Shown here piece after piece: positions 55,734-64,000 of a stretch of DNA of 64,000 nucleotides. The notes beneath the pieces are model-generated. The model had not been told where the DNA came from, did no database searches, and worked only from the letters and a program-made list of their open reading frames with translations. The position numbers were made by a program, and so were the translations under genes. The number at the start of each line of letters is the position of its first letter. Within the stretch, counting starts at the first letter, position 1. The stretch spans positions 62,001 through 126,000 of the forward strand of contig CAVPOB010000040.1 in assembly GCA_963706835.1 (NCBI GenBank). The letters are read 5' to 3'. Origin of the DNA: CAVXYG01 sp963706835 (GTDB taxonomy: Bacteria > Actinomycetota > Actinomycetes > S36-B12 > GCA-2699445).

Positions 55734-56157
55734 CGCTGCGGTCGGCCGCTGTGCTCGGACGCAGCAGACCGACGCCAGCGCGGCGGGCCGCCATGGGTTC
55801 GCGCTGCACGCCGCGCCGGCCCAGCCAGACCCAGGTGGCCAGCGTCAGCAGGATCAGCGCGAACCCGAACAACAGGTCCTCCACGGGGGCGTAGGCGATG
55901 CGGCCCTCGCCGAGGAACGGCGGGCGTACCCACGGCCGGGCGTGTCCTCGCCCACGATGGCGTCACCGTCGTAGCGCACCACCTTGCAGCCCGGTGAGCA
56001 CGCCGTTGGTCAGCAGCTGGAAGCTGAACATGATCGCGTACGACACCCAGAACACCCGCCGCCGCACCAGCCGGGTGCGCAGCACGAACAGGTCGATCAG
56101 CACCGCGCCGATCACGGCCGCGACGGCGAGCTGGGTGTAGGTCATGTCCGCGCTCAT
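55730..56157 (-). CDS. crtYd: Lycopene cyclase domain protein, second subunit (CrtYd; frameshifted)
   Basis: One half of the actinobacterial heterodimeric lycopene cyclase, a small membrane protein. It starts MSADMTYTQLAVAAVIGAVLIDLFVLRTRLVRRRVFWVSYAIMFSFQLLTNGVLTG. After frame changes near 55985 and 55930 the text becomes GEGRIAYAPVEDLLFGFALILLTLATWVWLGRRGVQREP, where PVEDLLFGFALI is the cyclase signature. The ATG at 56157 overlaps the crtYc stop. The end lies near the tail of convergent crtB and is uncertain. Confidence 0.82.
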
Positions 56158-56481
56158 CGCCCGCCGGCCAACCCTCGACCGAGCGGACCGCCTCGAAGGT
56201 GAGCAGTGCCGGCAGTCGGCACGATCGAGGAAGAACAGCGCCTCCTCCAGCGGCATACCGCCCGGGCAGGACGATGCCGAGCGACCAGGTCCTCCGCGAA
56301 GCTCCAGTGGCCGGCCGCGATGGCGTACAGGTCCCAGGCGACGAACAGCACAACCCCGGGCACGAGCGCCAGCAGCCAGCGCCGCCAGCGCACGCAGCAC
56401 GCGGGTGCGCAGCACGATCTCCAGCCAGCCGCTGCCGATCACGATGAAGGCCAGGACACCGGCGTACGTCCACTGCTCCAT
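56154..56481 (-). CDS. crtYc: Lycopene cyclase domain protein, first subunit (CrtYc; frameshifted)
   Basis: Starts MEQWTYAGVLAFIVIGSGWLEIVLRTRVL with a first membrane segment. After a frame change comes RWRRWLLALVPGVVLFVAWDLYAIAAGHWSFAEDLV, and after another LPGGMPLEEALFFLIVPTAG, where PLEEALFF is the signature of the lycopene cyclase subunit family. About 108 residues after repair, as expected for CrtYc. The two subunits together cyclise lycopene ends. Just downstream of the PPOX-type gene on the same strand. Confidence 0.85.
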
Positions 56482-56491
56482 GCGGTCGGCC

Positions 56492-56942
56492 TCAGCCCGG
56501 GGCCGCGCGAGCTTGCGATGGTCCCAGCTGACGGTCGGCTCCGGGACCAGTCGCAGGGCGACCATGTGGGCCGCCTTGTCCCGATAGCCGGCCGCCGCGG
56601 CCGCGCGGTGGTCGCGGGTCCATGCCCTCGTACTTGATGAGCAGATCGGCGAAGACGTCGCAGATCACCGTCGATCTCGCTGCTGACCTCCACGGTTCCC
56701 GTGAGACTGCACGCCGCGCAGCTCCGCGTAGCGCTCGCCGCGCTCGGCGAGCACCGCACACGCGCGGGTCGCGCCGCAGGTTGACCACCTTCTGCGATCT
56801 CGCGTAGGTGCGCATGTACAGTCCGTCCGATTGCTGCACGAACCACATCGGCACCGGGTCGGGAACCCCGTCCGGTCCGATGGTGCACAGGGTCACGGTG
56901 CGGCACTCGGCGAGGAATGCCTGCCAACTCCTCTGGGTCCAT
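56492..56942 (-). CDS. Pyridoxamine 5'-phosphate oxidase-like (PPOX/FMN split-barrel) protein (frameshifts)
   Basis: Small flavin- or F420-binding split-barrel protein. The start is MDPEE, then after a shift near 56925 WQAFLAECRTVTLCTIGPDGVPDPVPMWFVQQSDGLYMRTYARSQKVVNLRRDPR, which is the family core. The rest is in changing frames (TVEVSSEIDGD, DVFADLLIKYEGMDP, AAHMVALRLVPEPTVSWDHRKL). About 149 residues after repair. The cofactor cannot be told. It lies upstream of crtYc with almost no gap and may belong to the same operon. Confidence 0.8.
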
Positions 56943-57068
56943 GCGGATCTGCTCGCGCCGATGCGCTCACCGGACCAGTCTGCCAGGTTGTCGTGGCGCG
57001 GGCACGCGGCACGCTGCGCCATGGCTCGGCTCCGCTGCCTGGCGGGCACTGCGCCGTACACTGCCAAG

Positions 57069-59052
57069 ATGAACACGACCGTGCTGGGCGATCTCGCCGG
57101 GCGGATGCTCGGCGGGCGCTACCTGGTGGGACGAGCCGATCGCGCGCGGCGGCATGGCCACGGTCTACTTCGCCACCGACACCCGGCTGCAGCGCACGGT
57201 CGCCCTGAAGGTGCTGCGCCCGGACCTCGCCGCGGACACCGACTTCATGGAGCGCTTCCGGCGCGAGGCACTGGCCACGGCCGCGCTGTCGCACCCCAAC
57301 GTCGTGGCCGTCTTCGACTTCGATCACGAGGACGGTGTGGCCTATCTCGTCCTGGAGTACGTGCCCGGCCACACCCTGCGGCATCTGCTGGCCCAGCACC
57401 GGCTGACCCCGTCGCAGGCCCTGGCAGTGCTGGAACCCATCCTGGACGCCCTGGTGAGCGCCCACGATGCCGGCATCGTCCACCGCGACATCAAGCCCGA
57501 GAACGTCCTGCTCGGTCCGCGCGGGTCGGTGAAGGTGGCCGACTTCGGCCTGGCCCGGGCCCTGGACGACGGCGAGCACCGGACCAAGACCGGACTGGTG
57601 ATCGGAACGGCCGCCTACGTCTCGCCGGAACATATCGCCGGGACCGGCACCGGGGCCCCATCGGACGTCTACAGCGCGGGAATCCTGCTGTTCGAACTGC
57701 TCACGGGCACGCCGCCCTACGCTGGGGACAACGCGCTGTCGGTGGCGTACCAGCACGTGAACAGCGACGTCCCGCGGCCATCGGATCAGGTTGCCGGGAC
57801 CTGCCCGACCGAGGTCGACGACCTGGTGCTCGGCGCCACGGCCAAGGATCTGACGGCCCGTTTCGGCAGCGCGGCGGAGTTCCTCGCCGAACTGCGGCCG
57901 CGTGCGGGCGCTCATGCCGCCGGCTGCAGCCGCTGCCCGAACCGGTCCGGCGACACCGGGGCCACGCTCGTGCTGGCCGGCGATCCCGCGGTGCGGACGA
58001 CGATGCGATCCCGCTCGGCGGACCCGGACGAGGCCGACGACTCGCCGCACCGCCGGACTCCACCGAGACGCTCCCGCGCGAAGCCGGGCTCGCACCGCCT
58101 CCGCTGGCAATCCGGCGATGCCGAGGCCCCCGATGGGAAGGATCCAGATGGCAGTCCGCGCAAGCGCCGGCGCGGCCGCATCGTGCTGCTGTCTGCTGCT
58201 GCTGCCACGCCCTCATCGGGGGCGCCGTCATGGGCCTTTCTGGCCGGACCGCTGCAACGGGCGACGGTGCCGGACCTGGTCGGCCTCGCCCAGTCCGATG
58301 CCACGGCGGTCCTGGACGAAGCGGGGCTGCGGCTGGAGGTCGCAGATGAGCAGTACAGCGAGACGGCTCCCCGGGATACCGTCATCAGCCACGACCCGGC
58401 CGCGCACTCCGGCACCTTCATCCGCTTCCCCGTCTCCGCGGTCGTCTCCCTGGGACCCGAGCGCTACGGCGTCCCCGACCTGCGCGGCCAGACCGTAGCC
58501 GAGGCCAGTGCCACACTGCAGGGAACCAAGCTGGCAGTGGCCGGGCAGCAGACCGCCTTCGACGAGGAAATCGAGAAGGGGTTGGTGGCCGGGACCGACC
58601 CGCCGACCGGCACCAGCCTGAAGCCGCAGACCGAGGTCACGCTCATCGTGTCCGAAGGTCCCCCGCCGCGCCCGGTGCCGGATGTCCTCGGCCAACCGAG
58701 GGCCGAAGCCGTCGCGGCGCTGGAGGCCCTCGGCCTCGCGGCCGATATCGATGAGGCCTTCAACGAGCAGTATCCGGCCGGGCAGGTCGCCGCGGTCGCT
58801 CCGAAGGCGGGCACCGAGGTGGCCAAGGGCTCCACGGTGGCCCTGACGATCTCCAAGGGGCCGCCGCCAGTAGAGGTGCCGCGCGTGGTGGACATGAAGC
58901 GTGACGACGCCGTCGCCAAACTGCGCGCGGCGGGCTTCCAGGTGCGGCTGCAGGAGGGGATCGTCACCCCGCTGAACCGGGTCTACTCCCAGGACCCGCC
59001 ACCCGGTGAGCTCCGCCCCAAGGGCAGCACGGTCACCATTTCGATCTTCTGA
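57069..59052 (+). CDS. pknL: Serine/threonine protein kinase with four PASTA domains (PknL-like; frameshifts)
   Basis: Receptor-type kinase. The start MNTTVLGDLAGRMLGGRYLV breaks near 57130, then reads MATVYFATDTRLQRTVALKVLRPD, HRDIKPENVLL, KVADFGLARAL (DFG) and GTAAYVSPEHI. After a linker a basic stop-transfer stretch (RKRRRGRIVLL) leads to a membrane segment damaged by two indels near 58190-58240. Four PASTA repeats follow (about 58260-58455, 58466-58660, 58670-58865 and 58866-59050), which bind muropeptides. The gene lies in the idsA-mptA-pknL-aroG order, so it is called PknL-like. About 660 residues. Confidence 0.9.
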
Positions 59053-59054
59053 TC

Positions 59055-59959
59055 GTGCGCAACCACACCCAGGCCTGGGCCAGTCTGGCGCTGCTCGGGG
59101 TCACCGTGGCGTGGGGCGCCACCTTCGTCGTGGTGCAAAACGCCGTCGAGGTGATGCCGGTCGCCGACTTCCTGTTCTGGCGATTCGCCCTGGCGGCCGT
59201 GCTCCTGGCGCTGGTGAACCCGCCAGCCCTGCGACGGCTGAGCCGCACCGACGTCCGCCGCGGCCTGGCACTGTCGCTGATCCTGGCCGCGGCCTACCTG
59301 CTGCAGACCGTGGGCCTGCAGTACACATCCGCGAGCGTCTCGGGATTCATCACCGGCATGTTCCTGGTCTTCGTCCCGCTCATCACTGCCGCACTGTTCC
59401 GGCGGCGGGTGCCCGGCAGCGCCTGGATCGCCGTGGCTCTGGCGACCTTCGGGCTGGCGGCTCTCGGCCTGCGCGGCTTCGCGCTCGGCTACGGCGAACT
59501 GCTCACCCTGCTGTGCGCCTTCGGCTTCGCGCTGCATCTGGTGCTGCTCGGGGAATGGTCCCGGTCGGCGACCGCGTACGGACTGACCGTGCTCCAACTG
59601 GCCGGTGCCGCGGTCATCAGCGGCGCCGTCGGCCTGTTCGACGGTCGCATCTGGAGCACGCCCGCCGTCGGGCGAGCTGTGGGGCGATCGTGGCCTTCAT
59701 GGCGGTGGTCGCCACCATGCTCGCCTACCTGATCCAGACCTGGGCCATCCCAGTCGTGGGATCGGTGCGCGGCGCCGTGATCCTGACCGGGGAACCGGTC
59801 TTCGCGGGCATCTTCGGCGTGCTGCTGGCCGGCGACGAGGTCACCGCCCGAACGGTGATCGGGGGCACCTGCATCATCGCCGCGATGCTGTTGGTCGAAC
59901 TGGCGCCCCGCCGCCAGCGCCAGCAGCTGCGAGTCCCACAGGGATCCGGCGGGGATTAG
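59055..59959 (+). CDS. EamA-family (DMT superfamily) transporter (one frameshift)
   Basis: About 300 residues with ten membrane segments in two EamA halves: ALLGVTVAWGATFVVVQNAV... LFWRFALAAVLLALV and, after a base change near 59680, FMAVVATMLAYLIQTWAIPVVGSVRGAVILTGEPVFAGIFGVLLAGD. Members export amino acids or metabolites; the substrate is unknown here. The GTG at 59055 lies two bases after the kinase stop, so it is probably co-transcribed with pknL. The sequence around its stop (GGCGGGGATTAGCG) is repeated once 29 bases on, just before element E. Confidence 0.88.
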
Positions 59960-59990
59960 CGGCGCTTCGGAATTGGGCGGGGATTAGCGA

Positions 59991-60504
59991 CTCATCGCGA
60001 TCTTGGATGCACTGCTCGGGCCGTGGCTCGGGCTGGGCGCCGTTCCGCGGAGATGCGGGGCTTCGCGGCTGCGCTGGGCGGGGACGGATCTGCGCTTGGG
60101 TGCGGGTGTCGGCGCCCCGTGCGGGACTCCCGCAGCACGGCTGTGCACCCGTCGCGGGGGTTTGCACCCGGGACGGGGGCTGAGGGGGCCTCCGGGGTGG
60201 CAACTGTGCACCCGGTTCGGGGGTTTGCACCCGCGACGGGGGCTGTCGGCCCCGATTCGGCCGGTTCCGCCCCCCGCGCCGGGTGCAGACCCCCGAACCG
60301 GGTGCAGACCTGACCCGGAAACCGCCTGTTCCGCCCCCGCGGCGGGTGCAAACCCCCGAACCGGGTGCAGAGGTCCTCCGGTGCAGCGGGTTGAGGCCGC
60401 TCACGTTGCTCGATCCGCAGGGCGCCGAGAAGCGACCGGGCCCCGCCGGCCCGCTCCCTCCACCCACGGACGCGGGAGCCCACCACACTCCCAGTTGCGA
60501 TGAG
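59991..60504 (-). repeat. composite 63-bp-type repeat element, copy E
   Basis: Bounded by CTCATCGC (59991-59998) and its inverse GCGATGAG (60497-60504). Two forward units start at 60144 and 60207 (63 bp) and two reverse units at 60280 and 60343 (63 bp). The left flank is the complement of the right flank of B (GGGCGCCGTTCCGCGG and CACTGCTCGGGCCG). The right flank (60393-60490) is the complement of the left flank of B and D (GAGGCCGCTCACGTTGCT and CACCACACTCCCAGTTGCG). It lies between the convergent ends of the EamA and threonine aldolase genes, flanked by TAGCGACT on both sides. Confidence 0.9.
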
Positions 60505-60509
60505 CCGGA

Positions 60510-61542
60510 CTAGCGACTGAGCAGGTCCGCCAGGACGTCTGCGGCCTGCTCCACCGCAGCATCATCCACGTCGCGATGCGTGACCAGCCGCCCGATGCGC
60601 GGCGTCAGCGAGGAGACCAGGACGCCGCGCTGTTGGGCCGCAGCCGCCAGCGCCGGGGCCTGCCACTGGGATCCGCGCAGGTCCAGTACGACGATGTTGG
60701 TCTCGACCTGGGTCGGGTCTACGACACGGGGAGCGACCCGGCCGAGGCGTTGCGCCAGGCGGTGGGCCCGCGTCGTGGTCGTGGGCCAGGTCGGCCAGAT
60801 GGTGCCGCCAGGCATACTCGGCCGCTGCGGCCAGGATGCCGACCTGACGCATCGCTCCCCCGGTCATGCGACGAGCGACCCGGGCCCGTTGAATCCGCTC
60901 GGCAGTGGAGACCAGCACCGAGCCGACCGGGGCGCCGAGCCCTTTGGAGAAGCAGACGCTCACCGTGTCGAACAGTCGGCCATAGGCGTCCAGGGGAATC
61001 CCCGTGGCAACATGCGCGTTCCACAGCCGGGCCCCGTCGAGGTGCAGCAGCAGCCCCTGTTCGTCGGCCAGTGCCCGCAGCGCCTGGAGGCTGCGCAAGG
61101 GTTGGACGGTTCCGCCGCCGAAGTTGTGCGTGTTCTCCACTGCGATGGCGGCGGTTGCGACGAGGTACGGGCTGCTGCGGGGCGCGATGAGGTCGGCGAT
61201 CTGATCCAGGTCCACCAATCCCCGCTCCCCCCGCCAGGTCCGGGTCGTGACGCCCGAGACACCGGCCAGCGCGCCTACCTCGGCGCGGAGGATGTGGGCC
61301 GAGGACTCCGCCAGGATCTCCTGACCCGGCCCAGCCAACTGCCGCAGCCCGATCTGGTTGGCGGCGATGCCGCTGGGACAGAACAGTCCGGCCTCGTGCC
61401 CCAGGGCCCGCGCCACGGAGGCTTCGAGGGCGTTGCAGGTGGGGTCCTCCCCGTAGACATCGTCGCCCACGTCGGCCTGCGCCATGGCCTGCCGCATGGC
61501 CGGGGTCGGCTTCGTGACGGTGTCACTGCGCAGATCGATCAC
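60510..61542 (-). CDS. Low-specificity L-threonine aldolase-like PLP enzyme (one frameshift)
   Basis: Cleaves threonine or allo-threonine to glycine and acetaldehyde. About 343 residues. The start IDLRSDTVTKPTPAMRQAMAQADVGDDVYGEDPT is the family signature. FCPSGIAANQIGLRQL, ENTHNFGGGTVQPL and LLLHLDGARLWNAHVATG follow, with the PLP lysine in VCFSKGLGAPVGS (K200). One base change near 60790 separates the C-terminal part (RVVDPTQVETNIVVLDLRG). The GTG start overlaps the ogt stop (GTGA). Last gene of the pafC-aroG-ogt operon; element E begins six bases past its stop. Confidence 0.9.
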
Positions 61543-62051
61543 GGTAGGGGTGCACCTTCGTGTTGGAGCATGGCGTGCTTCATGTCGGGCCCGTAGCCGT
61601 AGGCACCCAGGCCACCTCCGGAGGGCACCACCCGGTGGCAGGGCACGAAGGGCGCAACCGGATTCGTCGCGCAGGCCGTTCCAGCGGCCCGAGCCGCACC
61701 CTCGTTGCCGGCCAAGGCTGCCAATCCGGCATAGGAGATCGTCGCCCCGGGCGGCACATCGCGCAGCGCCTCCCATGCGCGCAGCCGGAATCCGGCCGCG
61801 GGCAGCGCCACCGGAACCGAGCTGAGCGCTGCCACGTCACCTCCGCCGTCCCATGCCGCCACTGCTGCAGCGACCAGGTTCAGGAGCGCATCCTGGCCGA
61901 GGATGCCGTCAGCGACAGCGCCCGTGGGTTGGAAACTGCTGGCGACCACTGCCCCGCGCAGGCTCCAGGGACGATCCCCCACCGCTTCGTCATCGACGAC
62001 GACGAGCAGCGGAGCGAACCTGGTCGGCAGAACCGCGGTGGTGCGCGTCAC
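61539..62051 (-). CDS. ogt: Methylated-DNA--protein cysteine methyltransferase
   Basis: Repairs O6-methylguanine by transferring the methyl group to its own cysteine. 170 residues. The active-site motif PCHRVV has Cys138, followed by GGLGAYGYG. VPPGATISYAGLAALAGNEGAARAAGTA is the DNA-binding recognition region. The GTG start at 62051 overlaps the aroG stop (GTGA); longer frames upstream run inside aroG and are rejected. Co-transcribed with aroG and the threonine aldolase gene. Confidence 0.92.
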   Translation of the reverse strand: MTRTTAVLPTRFAPLLVVVDDEAVGDRPWSLRGAVVASSFQPTGAVADGILGQDALLNLVAAAVAAWDGGGDVAALSSVPVALPAAGFRLRAWEALRDVPPGATISYAGLAALAGNEGAARAAGTACATNPVAPFVPCHRVVPSGGGLGAYGYGPDMKHAMLQHEGAPLP

Positions 62052-63373
62052 CGTAGGGACTCGGCCACCTGGAACGCCAGCTCCAGCGACTGGGCGCGGT
62101 TCAACCGTGGGTCGCACGCCGTCTCGTAGCGCACATGCAGGCCGTCCTCGGCCACCCCTTCGGTGCCGCCGACGCACTCGGTGACGTCGTCGCCGGTGAG
62201 TTCCACGTGCAGGCCGCCCGGGTGGGTGCCCAGCGAGCGGTGCACCTCGAAGAACCCCGCCACCTCATCGACGACATCGGTGAAGGATCGGGTCTTGTGG
62301 CCGGACGCCGCGGTACGCGTATTGCCGTGCATCGGGTCGCAGACCCAGACCACCGGGTGCCCGGTATCGGCGACCCTGGCAACGATGTCCGGCAGCCGCT
62401 CCCGCACCTGTCCCGCACCCATCCTCGTGATCAGGGTCAGCCGGCCCGGCACCCAATCCGGATCGAGCTTCTCGACCAACTCCACCACGTCGGCCGGATC
62501 GGCCGTCGGGCCGATCTTCACCCCGATCGGGTTCTGGATGCGGGCGGCGAAATCGACGTGGGCCCCGTCGACCTGCCGGGTGCGCTCTCCGATCCACAAG
62601 AAGTGGGCCGAGACGTCGTACGGGAGGCCGGATCGGGAGTCGATCCGCGTCAGCGCCCGCTCGTAGTCCAGCGAAAGGGCCTCGTGTCCGGCGAAGAACT
62701 CCACACGGTGGAACTCCTCCGGATCGGCACCGCACGCCTTCATGAAGCCGAGGGCCCGATCGATGTCGCCGGCCATCCGCTCGTAGCGCCGCCCAGCGCT
62801 GGTCGCCCGCACGAAGTCCTGATTCCAGGTGTGGACATGGCGCAGGTCGGCGTAGCCGCCCTGGGTGAAGGCTCGGACCAGGTTCAGCGCCGCAGAAGAG
62901 GCGTGGTACACCTCCACGAGTCGCTGCGCGTCCGGGCGCCGGGACTGCGGGGTGAAGGCGAGATCGTTCACCGCGTCGCCGTAGTAGGACGGCAGTTGGA
63001 CCCCGTCTCGGGTCTCCACCGGCGAGGATCGCGGCTTGAAGTACTGGCCGGCGACGCGACCGATCTTCACCACCGGCATCTGGGCGCCGTAGGTCAGCAC
63101 GACGGCCATCTGCAGCACCGTCTTCAGCCGAGCCCGGATGGAGTCGGCGGTATTGGCCGCGAACGTCTCGGCGCAGTCACCGGCCATCAGCACGAAGGCC
63201 TCACCGCGTTCGGCAGCCGCGAGCCGCTCGCGCAGGTCGTCGCACTCCCCGGCGAACACCAGCGGCGGCAGTGCCCGCAGGCGCTCCGCGGCTGCCGCCA
63301 CTTCCGACGGATCGGGCCAGGGGATCTGCTGGGCCACGGGCAGTTCGGGCCACATCAACTCTGTGGTGGACAT
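62048..63373 (-). CDS. aroG: 3-deoxy-7-phosphoheptulonate synthase, class II
   Basis: First step of the shikimate pathway: joins PEP and erythrose 4-phosphate. 441 residues, the usual class II length. LVFAGECDDLRERLAAAERGEAFVLMAGDCAETFAAN, VVKIGRVAGQYFKPRSSP and VWVCDPMHGNTRTAASGHKTRSF show the metal- and phosphate-binding motifs of the class. Matches Rv2178c in the conserved block after pknL. Four bases after the pafC-like stop. No frameshift. Confidence 0.95.
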   Translation of the reverse strand: MSTTELMWPELPVAQQIPWPDPSEVAAAAERLRALPPLVFAGECDDLRERLAAAERGEAFVLMAGDCAETFAANTADSIRARLKTVLQMAVVLTYGAQMPVVKIGRVAGQYFKPRSSPVETRDGVQLPSYYGDAVNDLAFTPQSRRPDAQRLVEVYHASSAALNLVRAFTQGGYADLRHVHTWNQDFVRATSAGRRYERMAGDIDRALGFMKACGADPEEFHRVEFFAGHEALSLDYERALTRIDSRSGLPYDVSAHFLWIGERTRQVDGAHVDFAARIQNPIGVKIGPTADPADVVELVEKLDPDWVPGRLTLITRMGAGQVRERLPDIVARVADTGHPVVWVCDPMHGNTRTAASGHKTRSFTDVVDEVAGFFEVHRSLGTHPGGLHVELTGDDVTECVGGTEGVAEDGLHVRYETACDPRLNRAQSLELAFQVAESLR

Positions 63374-63377
63374 CGCC

Positions 63378-64000
63378 TCATGGTATTGCGAATCCGTGGT
63401 GGGCCAGTAATCGTGCAGCGTGCTGGTTGATCTGCGGAGCCAGTTCGCGGTGCGACATGAGCATCCCCGCCCCCATGGCTGGGGCCAGGATCAGCGCCAG
63501 CCGAGCCGCGTACGGTGGGGACAGTTGCACGACCTCGGTAACGGTGTCGGCATCGGCATTCAGCGGCGCGGCGGCATCGGCCTGCGACCCCACGGCCCAT
63601 GCGACCCGCTGCGGTAGGGAGACCTCCACCCGGATGCGGGCCCGGTTCTCGGCGATGATCTGCTCGATACCGTCGGGGACCGTGAACGACTCCGGCAGCA
63701 CTTCGACATCGGAAACGATGTTCGCCAGCAGAAAGGTGCGGGGCGCCCCCGCTGCATCCAGTGGACCGGCGTCCAACTCCCAGCCGCGCGAGGTCCGCAG
63801 CAAGCGGTACGGATCGACCTCGCGGTCGGAGACCCCCGGCCGCCATTGCCGGGCGTAGCGGAAGCGCAGCCGCTGCCGGTGCTCGATGGCTTCGCGGATT
63901 CGGGCGACCTGCTCGGCGCCGGGCTCCGGGTCTGCCGGCGGACCCTCCAGCCACTTGTTCGCGAGCACCTCCAGCGCTGAGTCCAGCACCTCGTTGTCCG
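63378..64000 (-). CDS. pafC: WYL-domain regulator, PafC-like, 5' end cut by window
   Basis: C-terminal ~207 residues of a WYL-domain protein. RIREAIEHRQRLRFRYARQWRPGVSDREVDPYRLLRTSRGWELDAGPLDAAGAPRTFLLANIVSDVEVLPE is the WYL domain (here WEL in place of WYL), followed by the WCX-type C-terminal domain. PafB/PafC control the LexA-independent DNA damage response in actinobacteria. PafB or another WYL regulator cannot be excluded because the N-terminal helix-turn-helix is outside the window. The gene heads the aroG-ogt operon, and ogt is a repair gene. Confidence 0.72.
   Translation of the reverse strand, partial: DNEVLDSALEVLANKWLEGPPADPEPGAEQVARIREAIEHRQRLRFRYARQWRPGVSDREVDPYRLLRTSRGWELDAGPLDAAGAPRTFLLANIVSDVEVLPESFTVPDGIEQIIAENRARIRVEVSLPQRVAWAVGSQADAAAPLNADADTVTEVVQLSPPYAARLALILAPAMGAGMLMSHRELAPQINQHAARLLAHHGFAIP

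Noticed and set aside
1..64000. tRNA or rRNA genes
   Set aside because: I looked for GGTTCGA-type T-arm sequences and rRNA signatures on both strands by eye and found none that fold into a tRNA.

Overview
The window is GC-rich actinobacterial chromosome. Gene order is that of class Actinomycetes: dnaE, rluD, lspA and a DksA/TraR-type gene, then ileS, then the whole division and cell-wall (dcw) cluster running on the minus strand from mraZ (29.8 kb) to yggT (11.9 kb). MurE carries a DNPR motif, which points to meso-diaminopimelate peptidoglycan. The block metF, polyprenyl synthase, mptA-like mannosyltransferase, PASTA kinase and class II DAHP synthase matches the Mycobacterium tuberculosis Rv2172c-Rv2178c order, which is recalled, not searched. 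I cannot name genus or species.

Layout. 0-5.9 kb (minus): 3' part of the cluster (dnaE, rluD, lspA, a DksA-like protein with a histone-H1-like tail), with a surface-protein remnant at 2.3-2.8 kb. 6.1-10.7 kb (plus): a membrane-anchored HtrA-like protease, then ileS behind a translational T-box leader. 11.4-29.8 kb (minus): SRPBCC protein, yggT, sepF, yggS, pgeF, ftsZ, ftsQ, murC, murG, ftsW, murD, mraY, murF, murE, ftsI, ftsL, rsmH, mraZ, mostly joined by 4-base ATGA or GTGA overlaps and headed by a four-box MraZ operator. divIVA is not at its usual place after yggT. 31-36.6 kb: a MaoC-like hydratase, a moxR/DUF58/transglutaminase operon and a DUF3040 protein. 36.8-42.5 kb (minus): an SOS operon DUF6504-HEPN-dnaE2-dinB under a perfect LexA box. 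43.6-59.9 kb: two carotenoid gene groups (a CruF-like/GT2/CrtD-like operon and polyprenyl synthase-crtI-mptA-crtB-crtYc/crtYd), an NhaP2-type antiporter, metF, a PASTA kinase and a DMT exporter. 60.5-64 kb (minus): a pafC-like gene, aroG, ogt and threonine aldolase.

The most unusual feature is a family of five composite non-coding repeats in intergenic DNA (about 2.8-3.15, 10.73-11.38, 29.9-30.6, 42.6-43.56 and 60.0-60.5 kb). Each has 1-5 units in one orientation followed by 1-4 in the opposite orientation. Units carry TGCACCCG boxes and are spaced almost always exactly 63 bp (six helical turns), with 42 bp in part of one locus. Conserved flanks end in short inverted termini (CTCATCGC), and at least one copy is bracketed by a 17-bp direct repeat. 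They look like mobile or MITE-like elements carrying a helically phased protein-binding or RNA-hairpin array. No transposase lies nearby.

Sequence quality matters. Many genes, including essential ones (dnaE, ftsZ, ftsQ, murC, murG, ftsW), are broken by single-base indels. These cluster at 15.4-19.6 kb and 52.4-57.2 kb. I treat them as assembly errors and give the span of the intact gene, naming frameshift positions where I could place them.
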